NCBI GenBank assembly: GCA_025529335.1
Contig: JAMYHX010000188.1
Location: 1 to 64,000, forward strand
Source of the DNA: Rhizopus sp. PT2906
Taxonomy: Eukaryota; Mucoromycota; Mucoromycetes; Mucorales; Rhizopodaceae
Reading direction: 5' to 3'
Length of the DNA: 64,000 nucleotides
A program made the translations under genes and the position numbers. Below the pieces are notes generated by a model. That model worked only from the letters and a program-made list of their open reading frames with translations, was not told the origin of the DNA and searched no databases. This document shows positions 1 to 12,224 of this stretch, piece by piece. How positions within the stretch are numbered: the first letter of the stretch is position 1; each line of letters starts with the position of its first letter.

Positions 1-516
1 TTTTATTCAAACATATTTTTCTTTGTCGTCTTTTTATGCAAATAATTTTTTTATTTTATGACAACATTTTATAAAATCAATGTCAATAATTAATAAAAAT
101 ACAGAAAGAGATATTATTGGGACACTCCCCGTACTTTTTAAACCATCTTTGCTCCTGGTCAATGCTGCAATGGGCTCAGGCTTATTGCCTTCATTGACAA
201 CATTTCTTTCAATAAGCGGTGTTTGTTCTCGCAAACAGAACAACATCGACTATCAGTGCCCACGATTTTATTTTATTTTTTTTGTTTAAGAAAAAAAACT
301 GTATACAGATTTAACATCAGAGCATAAAGTGGATTAATATGGTCAATGCTAATGGATTTGCCAGGAACAAGCCAACAGGATCCTAATTCAGTATTGCCTA
401 CATAACACAGTGTTACCATTAATTAAGTACAAATGCTTTTTGTACGACCTAGTGTAATGTGTCTAATTAACAATAGATTATTTTACCTTTCTTTTTCTCT
501 TTTCTTCTTTTGTAAC
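1..516. other. Upstream non-coding stretch
   Basis: No convincing gene is seen here. Short open frames on both strands lack recognisable domains. The last ~40 bases are pyrimidine-rich, as in front of most start codons in this window, and are read as the 5' leader of the aspartic protease that follows. Confidence 0.5.
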
Positions 517-2047
517 ATGCTGCTTCAACAGATCCTTGCTCTACTGGCGCTTCCTACTATAATAGCAGTATATGCTAAAAGCCCAGTAGAGGAGCCCAAA
601 CTACTGAGGATACCATTAAAGAGGAGAACCAAGCCTTTACATCAACTACTTCAAAAACGTGATGTATTTAGCTCCAAACTATATAATGATCAAGGGTCCT
701 TATACTTGATCCCTATATCTATCGGCACACCACCACAGTCATTTCACCTTGCACTTGATACCGGAAGGTAGTTGCCACTATGTCTCTTTTATCTCTTGCT
801 GATTTTATTTTAGTTCTGATTTATGGGTTCCTGGAGCACAATGCCCAAATTCTGTATGCCCATTTTCCAAATTCGATGAAACAAAATCAAATTCTTTTAA
901 AGCATCTACAAAGATATTCGATGTTACCTATGGATCAGGCACAGCAGCAGGCGTCTATGCCTTCGACACCGTCACTATAGCTGGTGCCACTGTACAGCAA
1001 CAGCAATTTGGATACGTCGTTCAACAAAAAAACATTTTAACACAGATGGCGACACTCACAGGACAATCATATACACCAAGCAACGACAGTAAAAACGAAA
1101 TTCAAGTCGATGGTATCTTTGGCTTAGGATATCCATTCATTACTGCGGCCTATACCACTGCCCCTTACAATCCATTCTTTTTCAACCTCAAACAGCAACA
1201 CCAACTTTCTCAAAACATCTTTTCTATTTATTTAAACAGCTCTCAAGCATATGGTAATTCGGGCGAAATCATTTTTGGTGGAATCGACAATTCAAAATAT
1301 ACTGGCAACATGTACTACATGCCTGTTGCGCCAACCATGAGAACTTCTCGAGGCGCACAAGCCAAAGCTGACTATGGCTTCTGGCAAGTCTATGGTCAAG
1401 GCATTGGTGTCGTCAACAGCAACAACACGCTTACTTCTGTAGTCGCATTTCAAGATACTGTACCCTTCATTTTTGATACAGGCACAACAATGTCCTATTT
1501 TCCTACAAAGGCCGTTGAGACAATACTTGTGCAATCTATAGGAAAGTCCAATCTGGCTTACGATATGCTCAATAATTATTTTCAAGTGAATTGTTCTGTT
1601 GCTAGACAAACCAATGCAATGATTCAGCTTCAAATGTCTCTCACTAACGCGAAAACAGATCAGCCCGTTACCCTTAATGTACCACTAAAGGATCTCATTT
1701 TACCGCTGGACTCTAATTACATAAACACAGCCACAGTATGTATGATTGGAATAATACCAAGCGAAAACAATATCTTCATCGGTCAATCCATGTTACGAAG
1801 CACCTATGTTGCTTATGACGCTGATCAGAATCGTCTTGGTGTTGCAGCTGCTGTAGGATCATCAGCGGTCATATCGGGACCGTCTAATGTTGCTTCCTCT
1901 TCCCCTAATTCTCCCAATGCTGGTGTTGGTGCGTCAGGTACTAACCAAAATCAGGTGCTTAACAACAGTGGGTTGTCAATTCGACCCAACTTGACTCAAG
2001 GCGTGTATTATATTGTCATTACTATTCTTATTTATTTACATTTATAA
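517..2047 (+). CDS. Pepsin-type (A1) aspartic protease, secreted, probably GPI-anchored
   Basis: Two exons, 517-767 and 814-2047, with a 46-nt GT-AG intron, give 494 aa. The intron splits the first active-site codon block; splicing restores DTGSSDLWVPG with catalytic Asp near residue 81. The second catalytic Asp lies in FIFDTGTTMSYF near residue 305. The N-terminus is a hydrophobic signal peptide followed by a basic pro-region with KRR/KR sites. An upstream in-frame Met at 433 would put a Phe/Leu-rich pyrimidine-tract translation in front, so the start at 517 is preferred. After the catalytic lobes comes a Ser/Pro/Asn-rich spacer and a C-terminal hydrophobic tail ending at the stop, the layout of GPI-anchored yapsin-like proteases. 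Role inferred: extracellular or wall-associated proteolysis. Confidence 0.9.
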
Positions 2048-2207
2048 ATAAATTTCTATTTAATCTCGATCGATAGTAACAGCAGCAATTCATCATTTTA
2101 CTAAACAAAATACGTCGATCAAGGCTTACAATGGAATACTTTATTGTTTAGAAAATATAATCCAGCACGTATCAATAGGATAAATAAATAAAATCACAAA
2201 GAATCAT

Positions 2208-4879
2208 TTACAGTTTTACTTTGCCAACGTCGATTTTCGCATAGTCATCTAATGTAAAAGGAACATATGTATCTCCCTTAAGCCAGTAAACAGGCTCAGA
2301 TTCAGGAATTTGTGTAAGATCAATACCTTGGTTACGGAACTGCACCTTTTGTTGTTTAAAGGTACCTGTGAGGTCCATAGCAGGCACAAATCTTATGAAT
2401 ACTGGAATAGCATATTTTGGTAACTTTTGACGGAGGTACTGGTAGAGTTCTTTGAAATCTAACGATACTCCTTCTTTCAATACGAGTGCAGCCATACCAG
2501 CGCGACCATCATGGTTAGGAACCGTGACACCGTATACATTGGCTTCTGCGATGCCAGGATACACCCCGATTGCTTGAGCAACTTCTGTTGTAGCAACGTT
2601 TTCAGACTTCCAGCGGAAGGTATCTCCCACACGGTCACCAAAATAGTAAAAGCCATCCTTATCCATTTTTAGCAAATCACCGCTACGAAAGTATCTATAT
2701 TGTTTCTAAACGGTTAACAAAAGTTCTTATTTAAAATAATCGCTGGCTTACGCATCTCCTTTCTTAAACACGTTTCTTAAAATCTTTTTCTGCGTAGCTC
2801 CTTTATTCTTGTAATAGCCACCAAATGTGACATGGCTGCCTTCATCCATACGAACAACTAATTCACCTTGTTCATCGTAGTTACTCTAAACAAGGGGGAA
2901 AATATAAGCATGAATTCGTTTATTTATGCTTATAGAAAGCTTACCTTCACACAGAACCCATTCTTATCTCTGACAGGTTCTTCCGTGATAGGATCAATCT
3001 TGATCAACTGAACTTCTGAACGAATCGTACGGAAGACAATACCTCGAGAACCTACCGCACCAGCCCCAAGTTCTCCGGTATTTACATTAAATAAAGTTGT
3101 TGGTGCTTTTTTAAATTAAAAAGGGAAAATCAGCATACAAGATAACATAAAATAAACAATGTTTACCTTCAGTAGCGGCATAGAACTCGCAGACTTTGGG
3201 AATATTAAATCTCTCTTGGAATCTTCTCCAGACATCAGGCCTCATACCGTTGCCATAAACCATTTTCACCTTGTGATTTCTTTCTTCAGGATGAGGTGGT
3301 TGGCTCAGAAGGTATCTACAGAATTCACCAATGTACTATTGCCTATTAGCGTTGCCTGCTCTTACTGTAAAAATGAATACATACTGTGAATACATCAACT
3401 TTGTAATCCACACAATCGTTCCAGAACCGTCTTGCAGAAAACTTACGGCCAAGTACAATCGTAGCGCCAGCATATAGGGCTACAGAAGATGCCACAATCA
3501 CTATGCAAAAAAAAGAAGTTATTTTAATAATGGGTATGATATCGATATCATTTCACATTTACTTCCAGAACTATGATAAAGTGGCAATACGCAGTATACT
3601 CTATCGCCCTCTTGAATACCAGTAACATTAGCATACATTACCAGTCCAACTGTAATAAGAAGTAAGTAAACATTGATCTTATAATGACAGCAAGACTTAC
3701 ATCCAATACGAGAATGTTGGCTAATGGCGGCCTATTTATTTTCATTTGTCAGTCAATCTGCTCGATCAATGTCATTTTCTTATTTTACCTTTGGCATTCC
3801 CGTAGTCCCGCTATGGAAAAAAAGATTAGTCATGATTACTATAATAGAAAAAGTTCACTTTCAAATCATACCTTGTGTAAATCAAATAGGCGGCATCTGA
3901 TGGCTTTACACCTTTAAGCGGCTCTTCGCTCGTATCTGCATCAGAATAAGAAGCCAAGACACTTGGCGTGAGAGTAGATGCAAAGGGAAGAGGCGGTAAT
4001 TCATTTTCTTCCGTGGATTCACCATAAGCAATCAGGTTAACATTAAGCTCACGACAGGCATCCAATATGGTTGCGACTTGCTTTTCGTACACGGGATCAA
4101 AAAGAAGTAATCTCGTGCTGGCTATTCTTAAGCAGTGCAATAACGAATCATCCACTAGATTAGTATTTATCAATGAAGGGATAGCACCAATTTTGCTAAT
4201 GGCCAAAAGAGAGATATAAAAGGTAGGATGATTCTGGAGCATCATGCACACAATGTCTATTCGTCTTTATTAATCACACACACACACACATGACAAAGTC
4301 ATCTTGAGCATTTCCTTACCTCCTTTCTTAGTGCCTTGTGCAATTAACCAATGCGCCTACAATCCCTTGTTACTACGTGATAAGCACACTACAACATTAG
4401 TTACTTACCAATCTATTAGAGGCTATTTTTCCCCCCAATTAAAATAACCAAAATCGTCAGATCGACTGTGTAACAAAACTTTTTACTGTTTAGGAAAAAT
4501 TACCTTTTTCTATGTGACGAAAGGTATAACCTTTTCCTTCAAACATGACAAAGAGCTTGTCCGGATTAGCCTTTGCCTTTTCTTTGAAGCGGAAATAATA
4601 ATGGGTCTTGTCTTGAAGTTCCCAAAGGCGAATGCTAAAGCGTAATTCATATCAGGATGTTTGTCACACACATCATATAATAAAATGAGTAACCTTAAAT
4701 TCGCTAATAAACCTGCTTTTAGCTGATGAAAGTCTCTGCTAAGAAGATATCGTGAATCCAGATACATGGTGCCAAATAAGCCGCCTAAACCAGCTGCTAC
4801 TACGGGAATAACGTCTAAATGAAGAAGCGATGAGTGACTGTATTACGTTTAGACAACTATGGACCATACCAGGACTCAT
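2208..4879 (-). CDS. FAT1: FAT1/FATP-type very-long-chain acyl-CoA synthetase / fatty acid transporter
   Basis: A many-exon gene read from 4879 down to 2208. Exon 1 is only 10 nt (4870-4879, MSP then a split codon); later exons include 4694-4814, a 14-nt micro-exon at 4409-4422, 4320-4356, 3872-4256 and 3789-3810. The spliced product has an N-terminal hydrophobic segment with GLGGLFG, an adenylation core with the AMP-binding motif IYTSGTTGMPK (split by an intron), YAATE, and the VLACS motif DTFRWKSENVATTEV. It ends in DVGKVKL, like yeast Fat1 EAIDAQTIKL. Family role: activates long and very-long-chain fatty acids to CoA esters, coupled to uptake, at ER, peroxisome or plasma membrane. The family assignment is firm; some middle exon edges were not resolved base by base. 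Confidence 0.9.
4409..4422 (-). other. 14-nt micro-exon of the FAT1-like gene
   Basis: Flanked by AG (4423-4424) and GT (4407-4408) on the minus strand. It joins HIEK to AHWLIAQG and encodes the SNRL stretch conserved in FATP proteins. Skipping it breaks the frame. Confidence 0.75.
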
Positions 4880-5039
4880 AATGAAAAACAAGTAGATATG
4901 TAATAAAGAAAGGGAAAAAGAAGGAGCTCGAGTAATCTTTTAAGAAAAAAAAGAAAAAAGACAATCACAAGTCAGACTGACATGAATGGTTAATGTTCTG
5001 ACAAAGGCTTTTCATTACAAATTTGGAAAGTACTATATT

Positions 5040-6779
5040 TTATTGACATAAAAGCATAGATCTCTTATCATCCTCCTTTTCTTTTAGTGTACGCTTGTGA
5101 TAATTTTCATTTATCCATGCTTTCATTTGATGCAAAAGCTGTATATGTTGATAATATCGGCTAGATGTCTTCGGGTAAAGAACGGTTGTCGCTTCTTCAG
5201 TCGGGGAATTCTTTAATGATAATTTCGAAAAGTCGCTGATAATAAGTTCTCTTAGTCTATCTACGTCCTTTGTTTCTTTTGGTTCTATTTTTTCTCCTTC
5301 TTTTTCTATGAATACATTGTTATTGATAAGGGACTTTTTATGATCTGCAATTGCGCTTGAAAATGTATTGAGCAGAGTAGCCATGTTCTTTTTATCATCA
5401 AATGTAGTCTCGGACTTTTTGGGTTTGTATGAATCAACGGCTTCATCTTTACTGCTTTCACCGTCTTGGGGATTGTTTGCTTTTGTGAAATTGGTTGTAG
5501 TTCGAAGTTCTGGTTGAAAGTGTTGAGAAGAGACATTGGGAACAGTCGTATAATGTGGGCGTTGACCTGTAAGTCCCATGGGTTTATGCTGATACATGGG
5601 AGGACAATTCATGTAATCATTAATATTCTGGCTTGGCACGATAATCGGCTGAGATCTGACGTATATGTCGTTTTCGGAAGAATACATTTGTGATGGTACA
5701 CTAGGATATTTGGCTTGCTCTTGAAGCGTTGCGTGTTCTACAGAATTAAACGAGGATACTTGCTCAGAGTATGATAAAAGATCATGTTGTTGTTGGTTTA
5801 TAGGAATACTGTTGGATAACCCAGTTAACCAAGCATTCATATTTTCAAGCTGGTTTTCGTTGCTGATGTTGAAATTAAAGTTTGATTGAGTAATTGTACC
5901 TGCGTCAATCAAGGTTTGTATTTGGTCAAGTCGATTTGCTACGTCTGTGTGTAGATGTGTCAGGTGATGAAGCAGGGATAATCATATATAAGTTTACCTA
6001 TATTGTATGTGGTTGCTTTTGCTTCCATTTCCATAGGGAAAAATAGGTCTTGTAAAACATAATCTGGAGAAGCATATACGTTATGATCAACATTTTGTGG
6101 CATGGTAACAGGGTTCTGATAATCATGATATGGAGCCTTTGTGCTCATAGGTAAATTATTGAGATAAGGAGGCATTCCCATATTGGAAGTAATGTCTGTA
6201 TACATCCAATTCTCGCTTTGTAGGTCTACTGTCATATTAATAAACAAAGATGCAGTGAACAAGGGATGGCTCTTACCGTCAGAATATATGCTTTGTGGTG
6301 GTGAAATGGGATGTGATGAATTTCCTTCTGATAGCACAGGTGAAACGTCTCTGCTGGTATGGTTGGGAGGAGTCAGAGGATGAGATCCGCGATGATGTGA
6401 TCGAAGTTGTGAAATATGTTGTTCACTGTGGATTTTTTCATGTTTTTTCAAGTCTTGAGGGCGCTTAAATGATTTAGGACAAAACTATATACAAATGAGA
6501 TTATGAATTTATATTATATAAAAGATGGTTTACATGGCATCTATGTGGCTTTAATGGTACATGCACTCGAAGATGACTTGTGATATGATCTCTTTTTATC
6601 ACTTTTACATCGCATTTATCCCAATGGCATGCAAGACACAGGTTTCCTGTTGACTTTCTGCCAACATGATCGTTTGTCAAGTGTAAATAAAGCTGTTCAG
6701 GGTCGTCAAATATAGAGGTACAGTCTGTCCATTTACAAGCATGATTTTCATTATTTTCCAAGGTTAAAGCTGATTGCAT
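5040..6779 (-). CDS. rim101: PacC/Rim101-type C2H2 zinc-finger transcription factor
   Basis: Four exons (6534-6779, 6277-6484, 5998-6228, 5040-5944) joined over three introns of about 50 nt give 529 aa. Residues ~12-100 form three C2H2 fingers in the PacC pattern: CKWTDC...H..H, CHWDKC with KRDHITSHLRVH, the linker VPLKPH, and CHFCPKSFKRPQDLKKH. The VGRKSTGN and KRPQDLKKH blocks are PacC signatures. The remainder is Ser/Pro/Asn-rich with a charged C-terminus. Start chosen at 6779 because the in-frame codons above it are a pyrimidine-rich leader. The family is the ambient-pH-responsive regulator processed through the Pal/Rim pathway; no processing site could be assigned here. Confidence 0.9.
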
Positions 6780-8186
6780 TGTATGAATAAAGATATGAAA
6801 AAAAAAAGAAAAAGAGAGAAAGAGAAGAGTTCTTTTAATGTAAGAGCAAAACAAAAGGATGCATGATAGTATTTTTACCGCAAAAGGTAAATTATCTTGG
6901 CATTACCAAATATGAGAATGGCCCTTGAATTTGAGACTGAATTACAAAGCCTCTATTTTTGGATGAAAATAAAAACCATTGGTTGTGAATGGGTCTATTT
7001 GGTGTAAAGGAATTCAGCTGTCACACGAAAGCCAAGAAAACTTGAATTAGAATATGTATCAAAGTGTGAACATCCCTTATAGTTGTAAGCCGCAACGCCA
7101 AGCCATGATCATTAAACAATGTGTATCTGTCTAATTTGTTTATATCATTTTATTATACATAGAATCAAGTAAAACCTGGTTGCTTAGGAACCGTAACTAC
7201 GTTCAAACACAGAACGTCAAACGATTTGCTTAGAGTAGCTGTTACTTCTCCGAAACACAGTGAAGATCATGAAGTTTAGAGTGATACACCTTATGTGACA
7301 GGTTGAACATGACGATCCGACAGAAATTATTTCAAACAAGAGAGTCATACTTCTTTTGAGCTACAGAGATGTTGTTGATCGTGTTATTCATTCATCTTTA
7401 TATTTAGCAAAGGCTCAGAGCATATCTATTCACCCTTCTTTTTCGCGTTCGTACAGTTTTCAAGGTTAAGCAGTGGCATTTCTGAGACTCTATTCATACT
7501 ATTTAATAGAGTATATGCTTTTCCTAAGAAACATGTCTATATTTTAATAAAGGTGTAAGGCGCCGACAAGCACTAAATAAATCACAATTTATTATGCTGC
7601 TAAATATAGTGCCTTTATCCAATTCACCAGCGACAAGATCAATTCATCACTGATCAATCCATCGTTTACCAGTTGATATTAACCAATACATAAAGTAATG
7701 TACTTCTCTGGAGCATCACCCAACATGTGGCACCTCTCCGTGTGAATGAATTTCAAAAAGAGCTTTTCATCAGGGGTAACAGAATAATTTTAAGCATAAT
7801 GTTATGCAAAAATGCTTGGCTTATTCTTTATTCATTGAAAGACCCGTTATGCCAAGATAAGGCGTAACGACAGATGACGTAGTGTCATGTATGTAAAAAA
7901 AAAAAAAAACAGTCTCTCTTGTTTAAGTAGTAGTCTTTTGTTTTTCAGTCAAGGGAAAAGGTTTAAAGTACTTTTATAGAAACAGGAACTTTTGTAAAAT
8001 AGTCTATATATATACTTAAAGTAGAAATGATGCATGCGGTAATTGACAGGATAAAAAGGAGAGAAACGGTAAATATGCCAAAAGAGCAATGTTTGCTATT
8101 AACAAAGAAAGGGTAAACTACATATGCTTTATTTGTGATTTATAAATGCTGTACAGAAAGAAGAAATAAAATGACGGGATTGTTAT
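6780..8186. other. Intergenic region between pirin and PacC-like genes
   Basis: About 1.4 kb without a supportable gene. It presumably holds the PacC promoter and the pirin 3' region. An A-tract lies near 7894-7909. No tRNA-like or repeat structure was recognised. Confidence 0.5.
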
Positions 8187-9083
8187 TTAAAAAGACCATT
8201 TATCTCGGATGGCAGAGACCCATTCAGGTGCACCTTCGAATCCATTTTGACCAAATTGATAATCAGCAAAGGCTTGACGGATTTCTTTTTGGGAGTTCAT
8301 AACAAAGGGACCATATTGTACAACAGGTTCACCAATAGGTTGACCAGCAATGACTACAAAGTGGCAGTCATCAGAAAGAGACTCTATTGGGATATAGGTA
8401 CCGCCATTATTATCAAGGACAAGTGTGTGGTGAGCATTTGACTTGTGTTGATCAGCACCATACAGAGCAGTGCCAGAGATAGTATAGATAAATCCAGAAT
8501 AGTTTTCAGGAATAACTTGCTCCATCTTTTTACCCTTCTTTAACTTTACATCGATAAACATGGTAGGTGTTCTTGTCATGACGGGACTCTTGACACCGTA
8601 TGATTCACCTGCGATCACCTTGATCGTGATACCTTCTTCAGGAGTGACTGATGTTACCTTCTCGCTTGGATATTCTTGGTAATTAGGTTCAGACATCTTA
8701 TCTTTACTGGCCAAATTGACCCAAAGTTGAAGACCATGTGCTCTTTGGTTGTTGGCAGGAATCTCAGCATGAACGATACCCTTGGCAGCAGACATCCATT
8801 GAAGATCACCAGCTCGTAAATGGCCTTTGTGGCCCTTAAAGTCTTCATGAAGGAATTCGCCTTCAAGCATATAGGTAACTGTTTCAAAACCACGATGAGG
8901 ATGATCAGGGAAGCCACCGGGAGCACGGACATCAAATTCGTCAAGCATCAAGAAAGGATCGAGGTTCTTTAAGGCAGGGCTGCCAATGGATCGATAAACA
9001 CGAGCACCAACACCGTCCATTTGTTCTCTTGAAAGAACTGATTTTGTGATTTTTCTAGCGACTTTGGTAATAGTAGAAGACAT
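8187..9083 (-). CDS. Pirin (cupin-fold nuclear/quercetinase-like protein)
   Basis: A single-exon 298-aa frame, the usual pirin length. The N-terminal cupin carries the metal-site residues: DHPHRGFETVTYMLEGE supplies His-X-His and GIVHAEIP supplies His and Glu. LDPFLMLDEF and the C-terminal GEPVVQYGPFVMN block are also typical of pirins. The start at 9083 is preferred over an upstream Met (9161), because the extra N-terminal codons overlap an AT-rich TATA-like region. Family members bind Fe in a cupin site and act as redox-sensitive cofactors or quercetin 2,3-dioxygenases. Which applies here cannot be told from sequence. Confidence 0.93.
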   Translation of the reverse strand: MSSTITKVARKITKSVLSREQMDGVGARVYRSIGSPALKNLDPFLMLDEFDVRAPGGFPDHPHRGFETVTYMLEGEFLHEDFKGHKGHLRAGDLQWMSAAKGIVHAEIPANNQRAHGLQLWVNLASKDKMSEPNYQEYPSEKVTSVTPEEGITIKVIAGESYGVKSPVMTRTPTMFIDVKLKKGKKMEQVIPENYSGFIYTISGTALYGADQHKSNAHHTLVLDNNGGTYIPIESLSDDCHFVVIAGQPIGEPVVQYGPFVMNSQKEIRQAFADYQFGQNGFEGAPEWVSAIRDKWSF

Positions 9084-9237
9084 TGTATTGTTTGTTTGAA
9101 TGACAATAAAATGCAAAAGCTTAAAAAAGTCCCGCTTTTTATATGGATTGGAAGTATTCAATCTCCGTCATGAGCAAACTGGGAATTACTAAGGACTTAT
9201 AAAGGACTTACAAATCAAAATGTTGCCGAAGCGAAGG

Positions 9238-9442
9238 CTGAAAATGTGGTAAATGCTAACCCTACTTTTTTGGTTTTCCAATCTTCGAAACTTATTTTAG
9301 CAGATACACCACCCTTAAAAAAATAAATATTATTATTATTAGCTACTTTGAAAGATATAAGGTAGATAAGGGTTTGAAAGTTTATTACTATATTTATATC
9401 AAAATAAAGCACGGCTCTGAGAGCATTTACCACATTGGAAGC
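9238..9442. repeat. Short imperfect inverted repeat in a decayed region
   Basis: The 15-nt word aatgtggtaaatgct near 9243 recurs inverted near 9423-9437, and the flanks are partly similar. Both arms translate to a similar NVVNA peptide, which suggests two inverted fragments of one old coding repeat. Confidence 0.4.
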
Positions 9443-9539
9443 CGGAGTGGAGGCAACTGAGATTGTTCTAGGAACGAATAACAATTCAGACAGTTAAAAA
9501 ATTCAGGCGAATTAAAGCTAATTTTCAGATATTTCTTAC

Positions 9540-10270
9540 CGTTTTTGCATAAGATAAAAAAGGAAACTAATTTCAGACATGCTGAATAATTTTCGAGGAG
9601 ATACTAAAATTGGAAACCTTGAAAATGATACAGAGGATTTTAATTCAAGTGTGGTTAGTTTTCATAATGTGATATGCCAATTCCAATAGTAATTCTCTTT
9701 TATCAATAAAACAAATATCTTTCCTATGAGATGGACGTAATCTCTAAAATTTTCTTTAATGGTTCCCTTTGGAACAGCTTTTGTGGGTATGTTTTCTACG
9801 TCAATCTTTTTTGCAATAAAGTTCCAAATGGTGGGGTTGAAAACTCCATTTTTCTTTCCAAGGTCTAGGAATTTCACCAAAAGTCCTTACCTCATCAATC
9901 CTAACGCTTTAATGCAGTGATTGTCTAGAAATTATCTCAAAATACCACTATGGACATTCTCTGAGAGTTTCACTAATTTTGACTTTCGTTCACCTCGAGA
10001 TTTGCGTTCAATTTTGTTCCCATCAATATATGTTTCATCAACTTTATCAATGATTGACTAAGGAAGTTTGAATAGATGAGAGGCAACTGTTTTGGACATG
10101 CTAACATTGGTAACGGGCTTACCAATAACGGGTTTCATCATCTCAGTACTTGTTCTATTGTAATTTTTGCCGCTATTTCGGTATTGCGGGTACCACTGGA
10201 AGTGTCGGTAGGTTTGCGATGTTGTTGAACTGGGACATAATTGTGTGAAGCTTGCACTAAATGTTGTCAA
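9540..10270 (-). pseudogene. Decayed mobile-element-like ORF (unidentified family)
   Basis: The minus strand shows consecutive open segments broken by stops and a frame change. One begins at 10270 and contains VIGKPVTN and VASHLFKLP. After a stop the same frame continues with IIDKVDETYIDGNKIERKS and KLVKLSENVH. A further piece at 9662-9880 contains PTIWNFIAKKID and KENFRDYVHLIGKI. The composition is protein-like but no intact gene remains. I recall similar multi-copy proteins in Mucorales but cannot name the family, so the assignment to a mobile element is inference. Confidence 0.45.
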
Positions 10271-10610
10271 ACGCGCGAAATAAAGAGAAGAAAAAACATA
10301 TGTACAAGAAAGAATAATAGCTACGCATTTTTAAGTCTTGATTAGACATCGATTATGATTTTAGATATTTCTGTAGATTATATTAGGGTATATGATATCG
10401 ACCATATCAGCTCATTTAATCACACTCTTGAGTTAAGCTCTGCCTATTATTGGACACTTTATGATAATTAACCCCATTTTTGAATTAAACTATTATTTTA
10501 ACAACAATATTGTTAATGTCGTTCTTTCTTTATTATTTTTAAAGATATGCGTATACCGATTTTGTAGTATCCACGCTATTATTCAGTACTTAAATACAAT
10601 ATCTAGTTGG

Positions 10611-10712
10611 TTATACAGTCTTTTCAGAATGTAAAGTAGTTTTTATAATACAATTTATACGAAAAAGCGACAAGTCAGCGCGACATCTTTTTCTGGAAAT
10701 GGTGTAAAAGTA
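10611..10712 (+). repeat. Dispersed ~100-bp repeat, copy A
   Basis: This stretch starts near tacagtcttttcagaatgta and contains aatttatacgaaaaagcga and ctggaaatggtgta. A similar segment occurs in the same orientation at 23331-23430. Similarity is high by eye, with small gaps. Both copies begin with TACAGT after a pyrimidine-flanked TA, which resembles the end of Tc1/mariner-type elements, but no transposase is attached. Confidence 0.6.
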
Positions 10713-11134
10713 AACAAAGACTAAAAAAGTAAGAGAAGGCAAAAAGAAGGCAGTTTTATTTATTTTTCGTTTAAATGATATAAAAAGGCTAGACTCTTCG
10801 TTCACCACAGGACGAACACCTGTTCTAGCATCGCGAAGGAAAAAAAAAAAAAAAAGTAGATCCTTGAGCCTAAAATTGTCGATAGCACCGTGACCAACGT
10901 AAACAACGCCAGGTATAGAACGCGAATGCTGTACATGAACAATACAAAGAGACCGACAACAAAGCACATCATGCTTCATGACCATACAAAAGGGTGTTTG
11001 CAACAACGAACTTTATCCTCTTGTTCTTAATAAGAAATTGTTTCAGTTTTGCAGTGAAATATGATGAACAAATAAAATGTTTATTTAAAAAAGACGAAAG
11101 GAGAATGATAAAACAAGCACATGCAATCTAATGT

Positions 11135-11809
11135 TTAAGCAGCATTTTTGCCCTTGACGTAGGCGGAAAGAATCTTGCCAAAGTTTTCACCTTGGGTTTG
11201 TGCAATTTCCTTTTCCTTTTGAGTAACTTGTCTGCTGCCATCACCATTAGCAATAGTACCAGCACCATAGGCAGAACCACCAACGACTTCAGAGTTGTCA
11301 AACAAGTGAGGGTTAGCAAAACCAAGAGGGACATAGATGATACCGTGGTGAGCAAAGTAAGTGACGGTGGTGAAAGCAGTGGTTTCTTGACCACCGTGTT
11401 GAGAGGCAGTAGAGAAGAAAGTACCAGCAAACTTACCAGCCAAAGCACCAGAGGCCCAGAGACCACCAGTGGCATCGAAGAAGGCCTTGAGTTGAGCAGG
11501 CATGGTACCAAAACGAGTAGGAATACCAAATAAGAAACCATCAGCATCCTTCAAGTCATTAACAGTAATGACGGGAACATCAGGCTTGGGAGGAGCATGC
11601 ATCTTTGTCAAGATTTCTTCAGTAAGGGTTTCGGGGACTAATAATCACGTCAATCATTATTTTCTTTTATGCAAAGATAAGCAAATGTCCTTACCTTGGA
11701 AAATCTTGGCTTCAACACCAGTAGATTCGAGACCCTTTTGGACTTCTTGGGCAAGAGTATAGATGTGGTGGTAGAGAGAGTAGATGATAATGTAAACCTT
11801 GGGAGCCAT
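11135..11809 (-). CDS. WrbA/Pst2-like NAD(P)H:quinone oxidoreductase (flavodoxin-like)
   Basis: Two exons (11695-11809 and 11135-11637; 57-nt intron) encode 205 aa, the usual WrbA/Pst2 length. Visible family blocks are the N-terminal flavodoxin strand VYIIIYSLYHHIYTLA, GIPTRFGTMPAQLKAFFD, the FMN-site stretch FFSTASQHGGQETT, and the C-terminal GSAYGAGTIANGDGSR. These enzymes bind FMN and reduce quinones by two electrons, protecting against oxidative stress. It is closely related to the gene ending at 14342, and the intron position after the KIFQ/KLFQ block is shared, indicating duplication with the threonine aspartase gene lying between. Confidence 0.92.
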
Positions 11810-12224
11810 TTTAATTTGTATTTTTCTTTGATTGAAATAAATTAAAAAAGGGAGATCAAAATGTTGAACCGCGCTTTTATATGAAAAATTCAGCCCTTTT
11901 TCTTCTCAGTAAAGCAAGGTATTTTGATTACTGAAATCTGAGTAATATGCAGTCACGCTTATGAGGCAGTCTTTTTAAAGCAGCAGTAATGCTTACTTAT
12001 TGGTTAATAATTTTCCTTTTTCGGTGAAAGCTAATCATGAAATGAAAAAGTAAAAACTGTAATAATTAGCTTATTGACAAAGAGAAAAGTTGCCAATGAA
12101 GTATATAAATTAGTGCTTGAATTCTAGTTATTGAGAATAAAGTATCGAGTTACACAGCTAACTGTAAAACATACGATTTCTAATATATTTATAATATAAA
12201 TTGCGGGATTGAACAGAGGTCACT

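Noticed and set aside
10611..11006. 131-aa minus-strand frame
   Set aside because: It runs through the dispersed repeat and a poly(T)-encoded Phe run; no protein-like motif and no gene context.
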